Assembly: GCA_900549155.1 (NCBI GenBank)
Contig: URNF01000054.1
Coordinates: 1 to 11,732, forward strand
Direction of reading: 5' to 3'
Length of the DNA: 11,732 nt
Source: an uncultured Oscillospiraceae bacterium
GTDB taxonomy: Bacteria; Bacillota; Clostridia; Oscillospirales; Acutalibacteraceae
Below, piece after piece: positions 6,155 through 11,708 of this stretch. The position numbers were made by a program, and so were the translations under genes. Below the pieces are notes generated by a model. The model saw only the letters and a list, made by a program, of their open reading frames with translations. It was not told where the DNA came from and searched no databases. Position 1 is the first letter of the stretch. The number at the start of each line of letters is the position of its first letter.

Positions 6155-6994
6155 TCACATCAGCCGCAGCTTTTTCGCAACGACCTGTCCGTCGACCTTG
6201 ATATAGCTGTGCGCTTTTCCGTCAAATTCCGCTTCAAAAAGGTGACCGTCGACCTGCGCCTTCAGCGTGTGCGCATATTCGATCAGCGTCTCCACCTCGT
6301 CATATACGTTGCCGTCGACGATCAGCTCGTTGACGCGCTGCGCCCGACGATAGACAATGCTGTGCCCAAACGCCTCGGTCTGCAGCAAAACGCGCGCTCT
6401 CGCATTAGGATCCGCCATGCGCAGAATGCCGCCCGTCGCCTGCGGTGCCTCGCCTGTCGGCGCGGGCATTTCCTGCGAAACGGGCATTTCCGCCTGCGGC
6501 AGCTTTTTCAGCTTGAAATAGGCATGCACACCCATTGCAAGCGAAACGATCACCCAAGCGTGGAATATGATGTCGGTGATGCTGTCCAGCCCCGCGCCGC
6601 CGATCGCCAGCATGAGAACGGTGTCCACCGAAAACAGCGACAGCGCGGCGATCATCCAACCGACCCTGTTTTTGGAACAAAGCCAGCAGACAACATACAC
6701 CGCAAGAATGATGAGCGCCAGCAGCGCGAAAACAGCAAAATACGGTTTGTCCAAAATTTGCAGCTCAGCGTATTCCGTGCCGTAGTCCGCGGGGAGCAGC
6801 CCGCAATACAGCATCCCCCAAATCACCAGCACATACGGCACATATGTCGAGAACAGGAAAAATGAATCGCTCCCCGCCGCCAACAGCAAAATGTTGATAA
6901 CGGTGAAGCCCACCGCCAGCAGCAGATTCACCCGCGCGCTCTGATACCGCGTCCCCAGCTTCTGCCCCTCGGGCACGGCAATTTTTGTGTTCAT
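6155..6994 (-). CDS. Polytopic membrane protein with C-terminal soluble domain, unknown function
   Basis: The 279-aa product has about five predicted transmembrane segments (roughly 22-41, 45-66, 85-106, 110-133, 138-160). A proline/alanine-rich linker (PVSQEMPAPTGEAPQATGG) then leads to a soluble C-terminal domain of about 80 residues. That domain includes GHSIVYRRAQRVNELIVDG, VYDEVETLIEYAHTLKAQVDGH and SYIKVDGQVVAKKLRLM. I have an impression of similar beta-rich domains in other clostridial membrane proteins but cannot name a family. The ATG at 6994 is preferred because GGGAGG sits 6 nt upstream. The in-frame ATG at 7000 directly abuts that ribosome binding site. It is transcribed from a promoter at 7042-7070 and probably forms an operon with the gene at 5252-6127. 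Confidence 0.78.
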   Translation of the reverse strand: MNTKIAVPEGQKLGTRYQSARVNLLLAVGFTVINILLLAAGSDSFFLFSTYVPYVLVIWGMLYCGLLPADYGTEYAELQILDKPYFAVFALLALIILAVYVVCWLCSKNRVGWMIAALSLFSVDTVLMLAIGGAGLDSITDIIFHAWVIVSLAMGVHAYFKLKKLPQAEMPVSQEMPAPTGEAPQATGGILRMADPNARARVLLQTEAFGHSIVYRRAQRVNELIVDGNVYDEVETLIEYAHTLKAQVDGHLFEAEFDGKAHSYIKVDGQVVAKKLRLM

Positions 6995-7041
6995 GAACAT
7001 CCTCCCAAAGCCTTGTTTTGCGGCGTCGCCACACTATCACC

Positions 7042-7070
7042 AGTATAACGGAACGCACGACAAAATGCAA
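7042..7070 (-). promoter_or_regulatory. Sigma-A-type promoter for the 6994-5252 gene pair
   Basis: Read on the minus strand, TTGCAT (7070-7065) and TATACT (7047-7042) are separated by 17 bp. It lies just after the stop of the DUF4349 gene, with no hairpin terminator between, so read-through from upstream is also possible. Confidence 0.65.
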
Positions 7071-7082
7071 CAAAAAATGCGC

Positions 7083-7964
7083 TTATTTGCCCGCTGTATT
7101 CTTTTTCTTTTTGCAAAGGCGCACGATGAGCAGCACCGCAAACACGATCACGCCGATCAGCAGCCAATACGGCAATGCCGCGAGCATGAAGGAGCAAACG
7201 GCGGACAGCCCGCTACCGATGTCGGCAAGGTTTTCGCAAAAGGCGCTCCACGTCCTTGCCCACCAGCCCTGCTTTTCGGTCTCCGTTTCCTTTTCGACCT
7301 CGTTGACACAGACCGTAATGGTGGTGTAGTCAATGAGATCGTCCATCTTGTTGAGCTTGCCCTGATACGATTCCAGCTCGGCAATGACATCGGTCAGCTT
7401 TTCATACACCGTCAGTGTGTCCGCCACGCCGCCGGCGTCCTTGAGCAGCTTTTCCAGCGTCTCTTTCTCCAGCGTCAGCGCCTTGATGCGGCTTTGCGTG
7501 TCGATATACCGCTCGGTCACATCGTCCGTCCTGACCGCCTGCGACACGACATTGCTGTTCTTCGTGAGGAAATCGGAAAGGTCAGACGCCTTTGCCTGCG
7601 GCACACGCAGCTTGAGCGTTGCCGTGCGGTTGTCCGCCCTGCCATAGTGATTTCCCGCAATCTCGGAGCTTTCGACATATCCGCCCGCCTGCCCGACCGC
7701 CGTGCCGATGTCCGCGATCAAGCGGTCAAAGCTCTTGGTCTCCACCTTGAAATCGAGATATTTGATGATCTTGCGGTCAGCGACAGACGGCGCCGACGCC
7801 CCGTTTGCCGCTTCTTTGAGCGCTTCGTCTCCGTTCGCCGCGTCATAACTGGTATCCCCCAAGCGGGATTCCGCCTTGTTCGTCGTCACGCCGCATCCTG
7901 CAAACAGCGCCGCCATCAAAAACACCGCCAAAAAAACCGCCGCGATCGTTCCAAGCCTTTTCAT
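7083..7964 (-). CDS. DUF4349 domain-containing lipoprotein
   Basis: The 293-aa product starts MKRLGTIAAVFLAVFLMAA followed by the lipobox LFAGC, with the lipidated cysteine at residue 24, so it should be anchored to the outer face of the membrane. The DUF4349 domain follows, with RKIIKYLDFKVETKSFD and GGYVESSE. A coiled-coil section holds ERYIDTQSRIKALTLEKETL and later ELESYQGKLNKMDDLIDYTT. A C-terminal hydrophobic helix (about 255-284) ends in RLCKKKK, giving a second membrane anchor. DUF4349 proteins are of unknown function. Start at 7964 is preferred over the in-frame ATG at 7976 because GGGAGAG lies just upstream and the signal peptide then begins directly. It has its own promoter with an adjoining inverted repeat. 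Confidence 0.92.
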   Translation of the reverse strand: MKRLGTIAAVFLAVFLMAALFAGCGVTTNKAESRLGDTSYDAANGDEALKEAANGASAPSVADRKIIKYLDFKVETKSFDRLIADIGTAVGQAGGYVESSEIAGNHYGRADNRTATLKLRVPQAKASDLSDFLTKNSNVVSQAVRTDDVTERYIDTQSRIKALTLEKETLEKLLKDAGGVADTLTVYEKLTDVIAELESYQGKLNKMDDLIDYTTITVCVNEVEKETETEKQGWWARTWSAFCENLADIGSGLSAVCSFMLAALPYWLLIGVIVFAVLLIVRLCKKKKNTAGK

Positions 7965-7999
7965 GTTCTCTCCCATCCTTCCGTCTGATTTCTGCTTTC

Positions 8000-8029
8000 A
8001 TTCTACCAAACGCAGCGATCCCTTGTCAA
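8000..8029 (-). promoter_or_regulatory. Sigma-A-type promoter of the DUF4349 gene
   Basis: On the minus strand a consensus TTGACA (8029-8024) and TAGAAT (8005-8000) are separated by 18 bp, about 35 bp ahead of the start codon. Confidence 0.8.
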
Positions 8030-8056
8030 TGAAGATGACAAAACTGTCATTTTCAT
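8029..8056. promoter_or_regulatory. Inverted repeat abutting the -35 of the DUF4349 promoter, candidate operator
   Basis: Arms ATGAAGATGACA (8029-8040) and TGTCATTTTCAT (8045-8056) pair at 11 of 12 positions around AAAC. The site lies immediately upstream of the -35 and shares one base with it, a position suited to an activator or a repressor. No matching regulator is identified in the window. Confidence 0.6.
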
Positions 8057-8072
8057 GCCCCTGCAGCACTAT

Positions 8073-8119
8073 AAAAAGCACAGCCTGCCGCAATACAATG
8101 TGGCAGGCTGTGCTTTTTT
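8073..8119. terminator. Bidirectional rho-independent terminator
   Basis: A 17-bp perfect stem at 8073-8089 and 8102-8118 (AAAAAGCACAGCCTGCC and its complement) has a 12-nt loop and flanking A and T runs. On the minus strand it follows the stop codon at 8147. Confidence 0.92.
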
Positions 8120-8146
8120 GCTTTTATGTATACGGACACGAACTGG

Positions 8147-8674
8147 TCACTTCAGTTTCAGAGACAGCGTCTTGGTGGTTTCAATTTCGTTATAATTACT
8201 GTCACTAACGCGTATTTTGAAATCCAGATTTTCTATATCCTTTACGCTGCTGATATCTGTATTTTTGGTAAATATAATAAATGGCGTCTTTGTTGTTTTC
8301 CCCGGCTCTAATTCTGTCGGCACTGCCGTTCCGCTTTGCGTTGTCACACCGTTCACCGAAACATCGCTCAGCGAAAGAATGATCTTCTGCTTTCCGACAT
8401 TTTTAATGCGCAGTTGCAAATACGCCGTACCCTCAACGCCGCTGTATTCCGCGATGCCGATATAGCTTGCCTCTATTGTTGCATCTTTGTATATCGACCT
8501 TTCCTCTTCCTTTTTTGTTGTCTCACCGGTCTGCCCTTGCGTTGTGTCGGTTTCCCCTGTCTCCACGGCAGTACCCACAGTTGCAATGATCCCAATACAC
8601 GCCGCCATGGTCACTGCCACAATGAGAAAAGCAACAAGACACCCCTTTTTCTTTCCTTTCTTTTCCTGCTCCAT
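8147..8674 (-). CDS. Membrane-anchored protein with DUF4352/DUF5067-like domain
   Basis: The 175-aa product has a basic start (MEQEKKGKKKG), one transmembrane helix (about 12-35), a Thr/Gly/Glu-rich linker (36-58) and a beta-rich extracellular domain (about 62-175). That domain has TAYLQLRIKNVGKQKIILSL, LEPGKTTKTPFIIF and DFKIRVSDSNY. The pattern of a conserved K-N-V-G turn followed by an ELEPGKT loop resembles DUF4352/DUF5067-type Ig-like domains; the exact family is uncertain. The ATG at 8674 is chosen because GAAAGGTG lies 8 nt upstream; an in-frame GTG at 8683 overlaps that site. It is divergent from an HTH_26 regulator gene, with overlapping -35 boxes, so regulation by that neighbour is likely. 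Confidence 0.8.
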   Translation of the reverse strand: MEQEKKGKKKGCLVAFLIVAVTMAACIGIIATVGTAVETGETDTTQGQTGETTKKEEERSIYKDATIEASYIGIAEYSGVEGTAYLQLRIKNVGKQKIILSLSDVSVNGVTTQSGTAVPTELEPGKTTKTPFIIFTKNTDISSVKDIENLDFKIRVSDSNYNEIETTKTLSLKLK

Positions 8675-8708
8675 ACTTAACACACCTTTCTTGATTTTTT
8701 GTGGCTAC

Positions 8709-8737
8709 ATTATAGCCCGTTTTCGGGCAATTGTCAA
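8709..8737 (-). promoter_or_regulatory. Full-consensus sigma-A promoter with dyad in the spacer
   Basis: On the minus strand TTGACA (8737-8732) and TATAAT (8714-8709) match consensus exactly with a 17-bp spacer. The spacer contains the perfect inverted repeat GCCCG-TTTT-CGGGC (8715-8728), a candidate operator. A promoter this strong next to a regulator gene suggests repression. Confidence 0.88.
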
Positions 8738-8759
8738 GAAAAGAATATGTCAATACAAT
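8731..8759 (+). promoter_or_regulatory. Promoter of the first HTH_26 regulator
   Basis: TTGTCA (8731-8736) and TACAAT (8754-8759) are separated by 17 bp. The -35 overlaps, base for base, the -35 of the divergent promoter, so the two promoters cannot be occupied together. Confidence 0.75.
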
Positions 8760-8774
8760 AAATATGGTGGTAAT

Positions 8775-8987
8775 ATGATTATGTATACAAAACTATGGGA
8801 AACCCTGAAAGAAAACGGCATTTCTCAATACGCTCTTATAAAGCAGTACAAAATCAGCACCGGTCAATTGGATCGGCTGAGAAAAAACGAAAATGTCAGC
8901 ACACATACGCTGGATATGCTTTGCAAGATCTTGCACTGTAGATTGGAAGATATTGCGGAATTTGTAGAAGAAGAGCCTTTGCCTTAG
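8775..8987 (+). CDS. HTH_26-type (Cro/CI) transcriptional regulator, copy 1
   Basis: The 70-aa product is essentially one Cro/CI-type helix-turn-helix domain (HTH_26, PF13443 pattern), MYTKLWETLKENGISQYAL being the typical opening. The HTH lies at about residues 17-40 (SQYALIKQYKISTGQLDRL), followed by NVSTHTLDMLCKILHCRLED. It probably binds DNA as a dimer and controls itself and the divergent membrane protein gene. The start ATG at 8775 has GGTGG 4 nt upstream. The same frame is open far upstream, but that part is antisense to the neighbouring gene and has no initiation signal. About half of its residues match the paralogue at 9445-9654. Confidence 0.9.
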   Translation: MIMYTKLWETLKENGISQYALIKQYKISTGQLDRLRKNENVSTHTLDMLCKILHCRLEDIAEFVEEEPLP

Positions 8988-8997
8988 CGTTGATTGT

Positions 8998-9032
8998 AAA
9001 AAAGCCTCCAAGTCAAAACTTGGAGGCTTTTT
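8998..9032. terminator. Bidirectional rho-independent terminator between convergent genes
   Basis: AAGCCTCCAAGT (9002-9013) and ACTTGGAGGCTT (9018-9029) form a perfect stem around CAAA, with A and T runs on either side. It serves the plus-strand regulator and the minus-strand zinc-ribbon gene. Confidence 0.9.
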
Positions 9033-9080
9033 GTTGTACAATGAAAAGCAGGACACAGAAGTGTCATACTTTTCTTCAGT

Positions 9081-9356
9081 TCAATAATATTTTGGACGGA
9101 AAATCATCCAAATAATCCACAATCCGCCGGTAAGGCAGATCATCAAAATATCAAGCAGAAGGGAATACTTCCTTCTCACACGGCCACCCGCTGACGCAGC
9201 CGCGGCTGCCGACGAAGAAGCGGAATTATTATTGTTAATAATGATCGGTTGTTCCTTTTCTTTGGTTTTCTGTTCATAATTTGCAGTAGGGCAGCCGCAA
9301 TGAATGCACACAACCGCCTCATCGTTGATCTCTTTCCCACACTTAGAGCAAAACAT
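9081..9356 (-). CDS. Zinc-ribbon single-pass membrane protein
   Basis: The 91-aa product opens with a zinc ribbon, cysteines 3, 6, 17 and 20 in two CxxC pairs (FCSKCG and CIHCG). A charged and Asn/Ser/Ala-rich low-complexity linker (28-58) follows, then a basic RVRRKYS and one transmembrane helix (about 66-86) ending in FRPKYY. Such zinc_ribbon_2-type small membrane proteins are frequent in Bacillota and have no defined job. GAGGAGG lies 7 nt before the ATG at 9356. It is divergent from the second HTH_26 regulator and its promoter carries inverted repeats in the spacer and over the start, so repression by that regulator is the simplest reading. Confidence 0.88.
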   Translation of the reverse strand: MFCSKCGKEINDEAVVCIHCGCPTANYEQKTKEKEQPIIINNNNSASSSAAAAASAGGRVRRKYSLLLDILMICLTGGLWIIWMIFRPKYY

Positions 9357-9371
9357 AGTACATCCTCCTCG

Positions 9372-9395
9372 ATATTAACCGATATTGGTTAATAT
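9372..9395. promoter_or_regulatory. Inverted repeat O1, candidate operator
   Basis: Arms ATATTAACC (9372-9380) and GGTTAATAT (9387-9395) are perfect complements around GATATT. The site lies just downstream of the -10 of the zinc-ribbon gene promoter, over its expected start point and leader. It shares the ATATTAACCG half-site with O2. Confidence 0.8.
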
Positions 9396-9396
9396 T

Positions 9397-9426
9397 ATTA
9401 TATACCGTAATCGGTTAATATGTCAA
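9397..9426 (-). promoter_or_regulatory. Full-consensus sigma-A promoter of the zinc-ribbon gene
   Basis: On the minus strand TTGACA (9426-9421) and TATAAT (9402-9397) match consensus exactly with an 18-bp spacer that contains inverted repeat O2. Confidence 0.85.
9400..9421. promoter_or_regulatory. Inverted repeat O2 inside the promoter spacer, candidate operator
   Basis: On the minus strand the site reads ATATTAACCG, then ATTA, then CGGTATAT, an inverted repeat with one base missing in the second arm. It fills the spacer between -35 and -10 and repeats the half-site of O1, about 27 bp away. Confidence 0.75.
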
Positions 9427-9444
9427 TAGGGGGATGTATTTTCT

Positions 9445-9654
9445 ATGATTTCATATGATAGATTATGGCAAACGATGAAAGAAAAAGGCATCAGCCAATA
9501 TGCCCTTATTAAAACCTTTAACGTCAGTCCCGCACAGATCACGCGACTTAAACGAAACGAGAGCGTCAGCACCCATACGATCGAAACCTTTTGCAAAATT
9601 CTTCAATGCGATGTGCAAGACATTATGCACTATATTGATGATGACAATACGTAA
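9445..9654 (+). CDS. HTH_26-type (Cro/CI) transcriptional regulator, copy 2
   Basis: The 69-aa product is a single Cro/CI-type helix-turn-helix domain (SQYALIKTFNVSPAQITRLK at about 17-37, then SVSTHTIETFCKILQCDVQD). Aligned without gaps to the copy at 8775-8987, about 35 of 69 positions are identical. The blocks GISQYALIK, VSTHT and CKIL are shared, while the likely recognition helix differs (SPAQITRLK against STGQLDRLR). The ATG at 9445 is preceded by AGGGGG about 11 nt upstream, somewhat far. It is divergent from the zinc-ribbon gene across 88 bp holding two inverted repeats, which it presumably binds. Its own promoter is not clear. Confidence 0.9.
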   Translation: MISYDRLWQTMKEKGISQYALIKTFNVSPAQITRLKRNESVSTHTIETFCKILQCDVQDIMHYIDDDNT

Positions 9655-9689
9655 CCCGAGCTGCAGATCACAGCTCGGGTTTGCTATTT
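9653..9689 (+). terminator. Hairpin terminator of the second HTH_26 gene
   Basis: AACCCGAGCTG (9653-9663) and CAGCTCGGGTT (9671-9681) form an 11-bp perfect stem that overlaps the stop codon. The T tract after it is short and interrupted. Confidence 0.75.
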
Positions 9690-9802
9690 ACTCCTGACAT
9701 TATGTATATGAATTCTTGGTCTTAATACGATTATAAAACATTTCCACCTCTGCCACCGGCAGCGGTCGGCTAGGGGCAGATCATTTTGCTTTTGTCGCAA
9801 AC
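9682..9802. other. Non-coding interval before array B
   Basis: No gene is supported between 9655 and 9956. The part before the repeat array holds only a small dyad CTGCC-ACC-GGCAG at 9749-9761 and unstructured AT-rich sequence. A 60-codon minus-strand frame over it has unlikely composition and no ribosome binding site. Confidence 0.5.
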
Positions 9803-9923
9803 ATGAAGCGCTCGCTTGCCGCTCGCATGAAGCAAAGCGCACCCTTTTTCCGGATACAAATTCCATTTTTCATGGGACGAAGTCCCGCTTCATTTTTCAT
9901 GCACCGCAAGGTGCGCTTCATTG
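9803..9923. repeat. Array B: dyads with constant GCTTCAT/ATGAAGC tags
   Basis: The tag occurs as ATGAAGC at 9803-9809 and 9827-9833 and as its complement GCTTCAT at 9887-9893 and 9915-9921. The last two follow perfect dyads, GGGAC-GAA-GTCCC (9874-9886) and GCACC-GCAA-GGTGC (9901-9914), and each dyad is preceded by CATTTTTCATG (9864 and 9891). Read on the minus strand, the array begins right after the T tract of the tRNA operon terminator. The first 23 nt (9928 back to 9906) are identical to 2419-2441 of array A. Confidence 0.78.
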
Positions 9924-9955
9924 AAAAAGGCACTTGCATATGCAAGTGCCTTTTT
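9924..9955. terminator. Perfect 32-nt palindromic terminator of the 5S-tRNA operon
   Basis: AAAAAGGCACTTGCAT and ATGCAAGTGCCTTTTT are exact complements meeting at 9939/9940, so it should work in both directions. On the minus strand it starts one base after the tRNA CCA end. Confidence 0.92.
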
Positions 9956-9956
9956 C

Positions 9957-10032
9957 TGGCTCCCCCTGTTGGGCTCGAACCAACGACCCTGCGGTTAACA
10001 GCCGCATGCTCTACCGACTGAGCTAAGGAGGA
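9957..10032 (-). tRNA. tRNA-Asn (anticodon GTT), CCA encoded
   Basis: On the minus strand the gene reads from TCCTCCT (10032-10026), which pairs with AGGGGGA (9967-9961) with one G-T. The D arm has GCTCAGTCGGTAGAGC. The anticodon loop CTGTTAA, carrying GTT, is flanked by TGCGG/CCGCA. The T arm has GTTCGAGC or TTCGAGC between GTTGG and CCAAC. Discriminator G is followed by an encoded CCA at 9959-9957. At 76 nt it is of normal length. It lies 38 bp downstream of the 5S rRNA and shares its promoter. Confidence 0.97.
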
Positions 10033-10039
10033 ATGTTTC

Positions 10040-10064
10040 TACCGCCCAGTATTAGTGGGCGGTA
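10040..10064. other. Spacer hairpin between 5S rRNA and tRNA-Asn
   Basis: TACCGCCCA (10040-10048) and TGGGCGGTA (10056-10064) are perfect 9-bp arms around a 7-nt loop. There is no T tract, so it is more likely a processing signal in the precursor RNA than a terminator. This is inference. Confidence 0.6.
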
Positions 10065-10070
10065 ACTTGT

Positions 10071-10186
<116 letters not shown>

Positions 10187-10229
10187 TATAGAGCGATTTT
10201 TGTATGACCGCTCTCTCAAGTGCTCAGCT

Positions 10230-10258
10230 ATAATACAACATTCCCCGACAATTGTCAA
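10230..10258 (-). promoter_or_regulatory. Strong promoter of the 5S rRNA-tRNA operon
   Basis: On the minus strand consensus TTGACA (10258-10253) and TATTAT (10235-10230) are spaced 17 bp, with an AT-rich stretch upstream of the -35 as in stable RNA promoters. It leaves a leader of about 37 nt before 5S. Confidence 0.88.
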
Positions 10259-10286
10259 GGTTTTTTTCAAAGTTTTTTAAAAAATC

Positions 10287-10790
10287 TTAATTTTTTTTAA
10301 AGACCCCTGTTATCTCGCCGATATAGGCGCGGTGGTAGTCGCCGTTGCTGTAGTTATCCTCTATTTCGGGCGCAATAAACTTCGACGGATCCATGTCGGC
10401 AAAGGCTGTCTTCCTGCAGGCTATAATCAGCTTTGCCTCCTCGAAAGCCACGCTTTCGCCCGTCTCAAAAGCGGTAAGCCCGCATTCCTCGGCCTTGTCG
10501 AAATCGCGTCCGCTCTTGGAGCCGCAGAATGAGAGCGCCCTTCTGTATTCGCTGCCGAAAAACGAGAGCGTAAAATTATCGTACTTTTCCATAAATTCAT
10601 AGGTGTATCGCTGCGGGCGCACGAAAACAGTCACCACATCCTTGCCCCACAGCTCGCCCAGCATACCCCAGCTTACGGTCATGGTGTTATAGTTGCCCTT
10701 CTCACCGGCGGTGAGCAGCGCCCAGTCATCTCTGATAAGGTGAACAAAGCTGTCGTTGACATCGCAGATGTCGATTTTTTCGAATTTCAT
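10287..10790 (-). CDS. Flavin reductase-family protein (FMN-binding split barrel)
   Basis: The 167-aa product matches the flavin reductase-like FMN-binding fold in length and pattern. NTMTVSWGMLGELWGK at about 35-50 is the flavin-contacting segment. FVRPQRYTYEFMEKYDNFTL at about 56-75 is the conserved R-x-x-R/Y-T-x-x-x region, and HRAYIGEI at about 153-160 is the closing strand. Such proteins bind FMN and reduce flavins or act in related redox steps. Substrate and partner are unknown here. The ATG at 10790 is preceded by AAAAGGGGAT. It is transcribed divergently from the TIM-barrel gene at 11019. A promoter is visible at 10838-10865. Downstream there is no classical hairpin before the 5S promoter, only A/T runs. 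Confidence 0.9.
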   Translation of the reverse strand: MKFEKIDICDVNDSFVHLIRDDWALLTAGEKGNYNTMTVSWGMLGELWGKDVVTVFVRPQRYTYEFMEKYDNFTLSFFGSEYRRALSFCGSKSGRDFDKAEECGLTAFETGESVAFEEAKLIIACRKTAFADMDPSKFIAPEIEDNYSNGDYHRAYIGEITGVFKKN

Positions 10791-10837
10791 GGCAAATCCC
10801 CTTTTCTCGCTTGATTCTTCTCGGTAATTGACCCGTG

Positions 10838-10865
10838 TTTATAAATATGTTATACTTATGTGCAA
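10838..10865 (-). promoter_or_regulatory. Probable promoter of the flavin reductase-family gene
   Basis: On the minus strand TTGCAC (10865-10860) and TATAAA (10843-10838) are separated by 16 bp, about 48 bp from the start codon. The region is AT-rich, so an alternative TATAAC at nearby positions cannot be excluded. Confidence 0.5.
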
Positions 10866-11018
10866 ATACAAATAATAAAAATTCATTATCACAAATTATA
10901 CAAACGGCTGCTCCGTTAAAATCTACGGCTTTCGCGCTTATTTATATTATATGCCGTTTTACGCTCAATGCAAGATTTTTCTTCGCGGCGGCCGAATAGG
11001 AGAGAAAGGATTGATGTT

Positions 11019-11702
11019 ATGCCGGAGCAAAACATACCGGAGATCAAGGGGAGTCTCAGAGACTTCATGCTCAAGGTTCCCGAGCCGATTTATCGCTGCA
11101 GCGGAATCAAAATACTCGGCAGAAGGATAAAGTCCGTGCTTTTTTCGACCGACGCGAGCATTATCAGAAACACTAACGCAGACGCTGTTATCGCAGTCTA
11201 TCCGTTCACCCCGCAGCCCGTAATAACCCAGGCCGTTATGGTGGCGGCGGATGTGCCGGTCTTTGTCGGAGTCGGCGGCGGACTGACACAGGGGCACAGA
11301 GTCGTCAACCTCGCCTTGCACGCGGAGTTTCAGGGCGCGATAGGCGTTGTCGTCAACGCGCCGACAAGAAACGAGACGATAAGAGATCTGCACGCAACGA
11401 TAGACGTGCCGATAGTTATCACCGTACTCAACGAGGACGAGGACATACAGGGGCGCATCGACTCGGGCGTCAGCATTTTGAACGTATCCGCAGCCGGCAG
11501 AACGCCGCAGGTCGTGCGCAGCATCAGAGAGCGTTTCCCCGATGTTCCGATAATCGCAACCGGCGGCCCGACAGACGAGAGCATCCTCGCAACCGTCGAG
11601 GCCGGAGCCAACGCCATAACTTGGACGCCGCCGTCAAACGGCGAGGTGTTCAAAGACATTATGGACAAGTACCGTCGCGGCGAACCGCACCCGGACTTTT
11701 AA
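11019..11702 (+). CDS. TIM-barrel protein, family usually annotated as hydrolase
   Basis: The 227-aa product opens PEQNIPEIKGSLRDFMLKVP and shows the alternating strand-helix pattern of a (beta/alpha)8 barrel. VFVGVGGGLTQG (about 81-92), GAIGVVVNAPTRNETI (about 107-121) and a late IIATGGPTDESIL (178-190) stand out, the last resembling phosphate-binding loops of ribulose-phosphate-binding barrels. Close relatives in Clostridia are generally labelled hydrolase with no proven reaction, so the substrate is unknown. ATG at 11019 is chosen because AGGAGAGAAAGGA ends 8 nt upstream. An upstream in-frame ATG at 10968 lacks such a site. The AT-rich stretch near 10940-10951 could hold its -10 but no clear -35 is visible. 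Confidence 0.88.
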   Translation: MPEQNIPEIKGSLRDFMLKVPEPIYRCSGIKILGRRIKSVLFSTDASIIRNTNADAVIAVYPFTPQPVITQAVMVAADVPVFVGVGGGLTQGHRVVNLALHAEFQGAIGVVVNAPTRNETIRDLHATIDVPIVITVLNEDEDIQGRIDSGVSILNVSAAGRTPQVVRSIRERFPDVPIIATGGPTDESILATVEAGANAITWTPPSNGEVFKDIMDKYRRGEPHPDF

Positions 11703-11708
11703 ACGAAC

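Noticed and set aside
5288..6865. Plus-strand open frame of 525 codons
   Set aside because: It runs antisense across two recognisable minus-strand membrane protein genes and their junction. Arg/His-rich composition and lack of initiation signals mark it as a shadow.
6987..7988. Plus-strand open frame of 333 codons opposite the DUF4349 gene
   Set aside because: The minus strand encodes a clear lipoprotein signal and DUF4349 domain. The plus frame is Arg-rich and structureless.
8487..8774. N-terminal extension of the first HTH_26 regulator to 166 residues
   Set aside because: The extension is antisense to the membrane protein gene and crosses both promoters. A ribosome binding site and family-typical length support the start at 8775.
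9684..9866. Minus-strand 60-codon frame downstream of the second regulator
   Set aside because: No ribosome binding site, Arg/Cys/Ser-rich random composition, and it overlaps the dyad array.
10040..10064. Terminator between 5S rRNA and tRNA-Asn
   Set aside because: The hairpin has no following T tract on the minus strand, and the tRNA has no promoter of its own, so it is treated as a processing hairpin.
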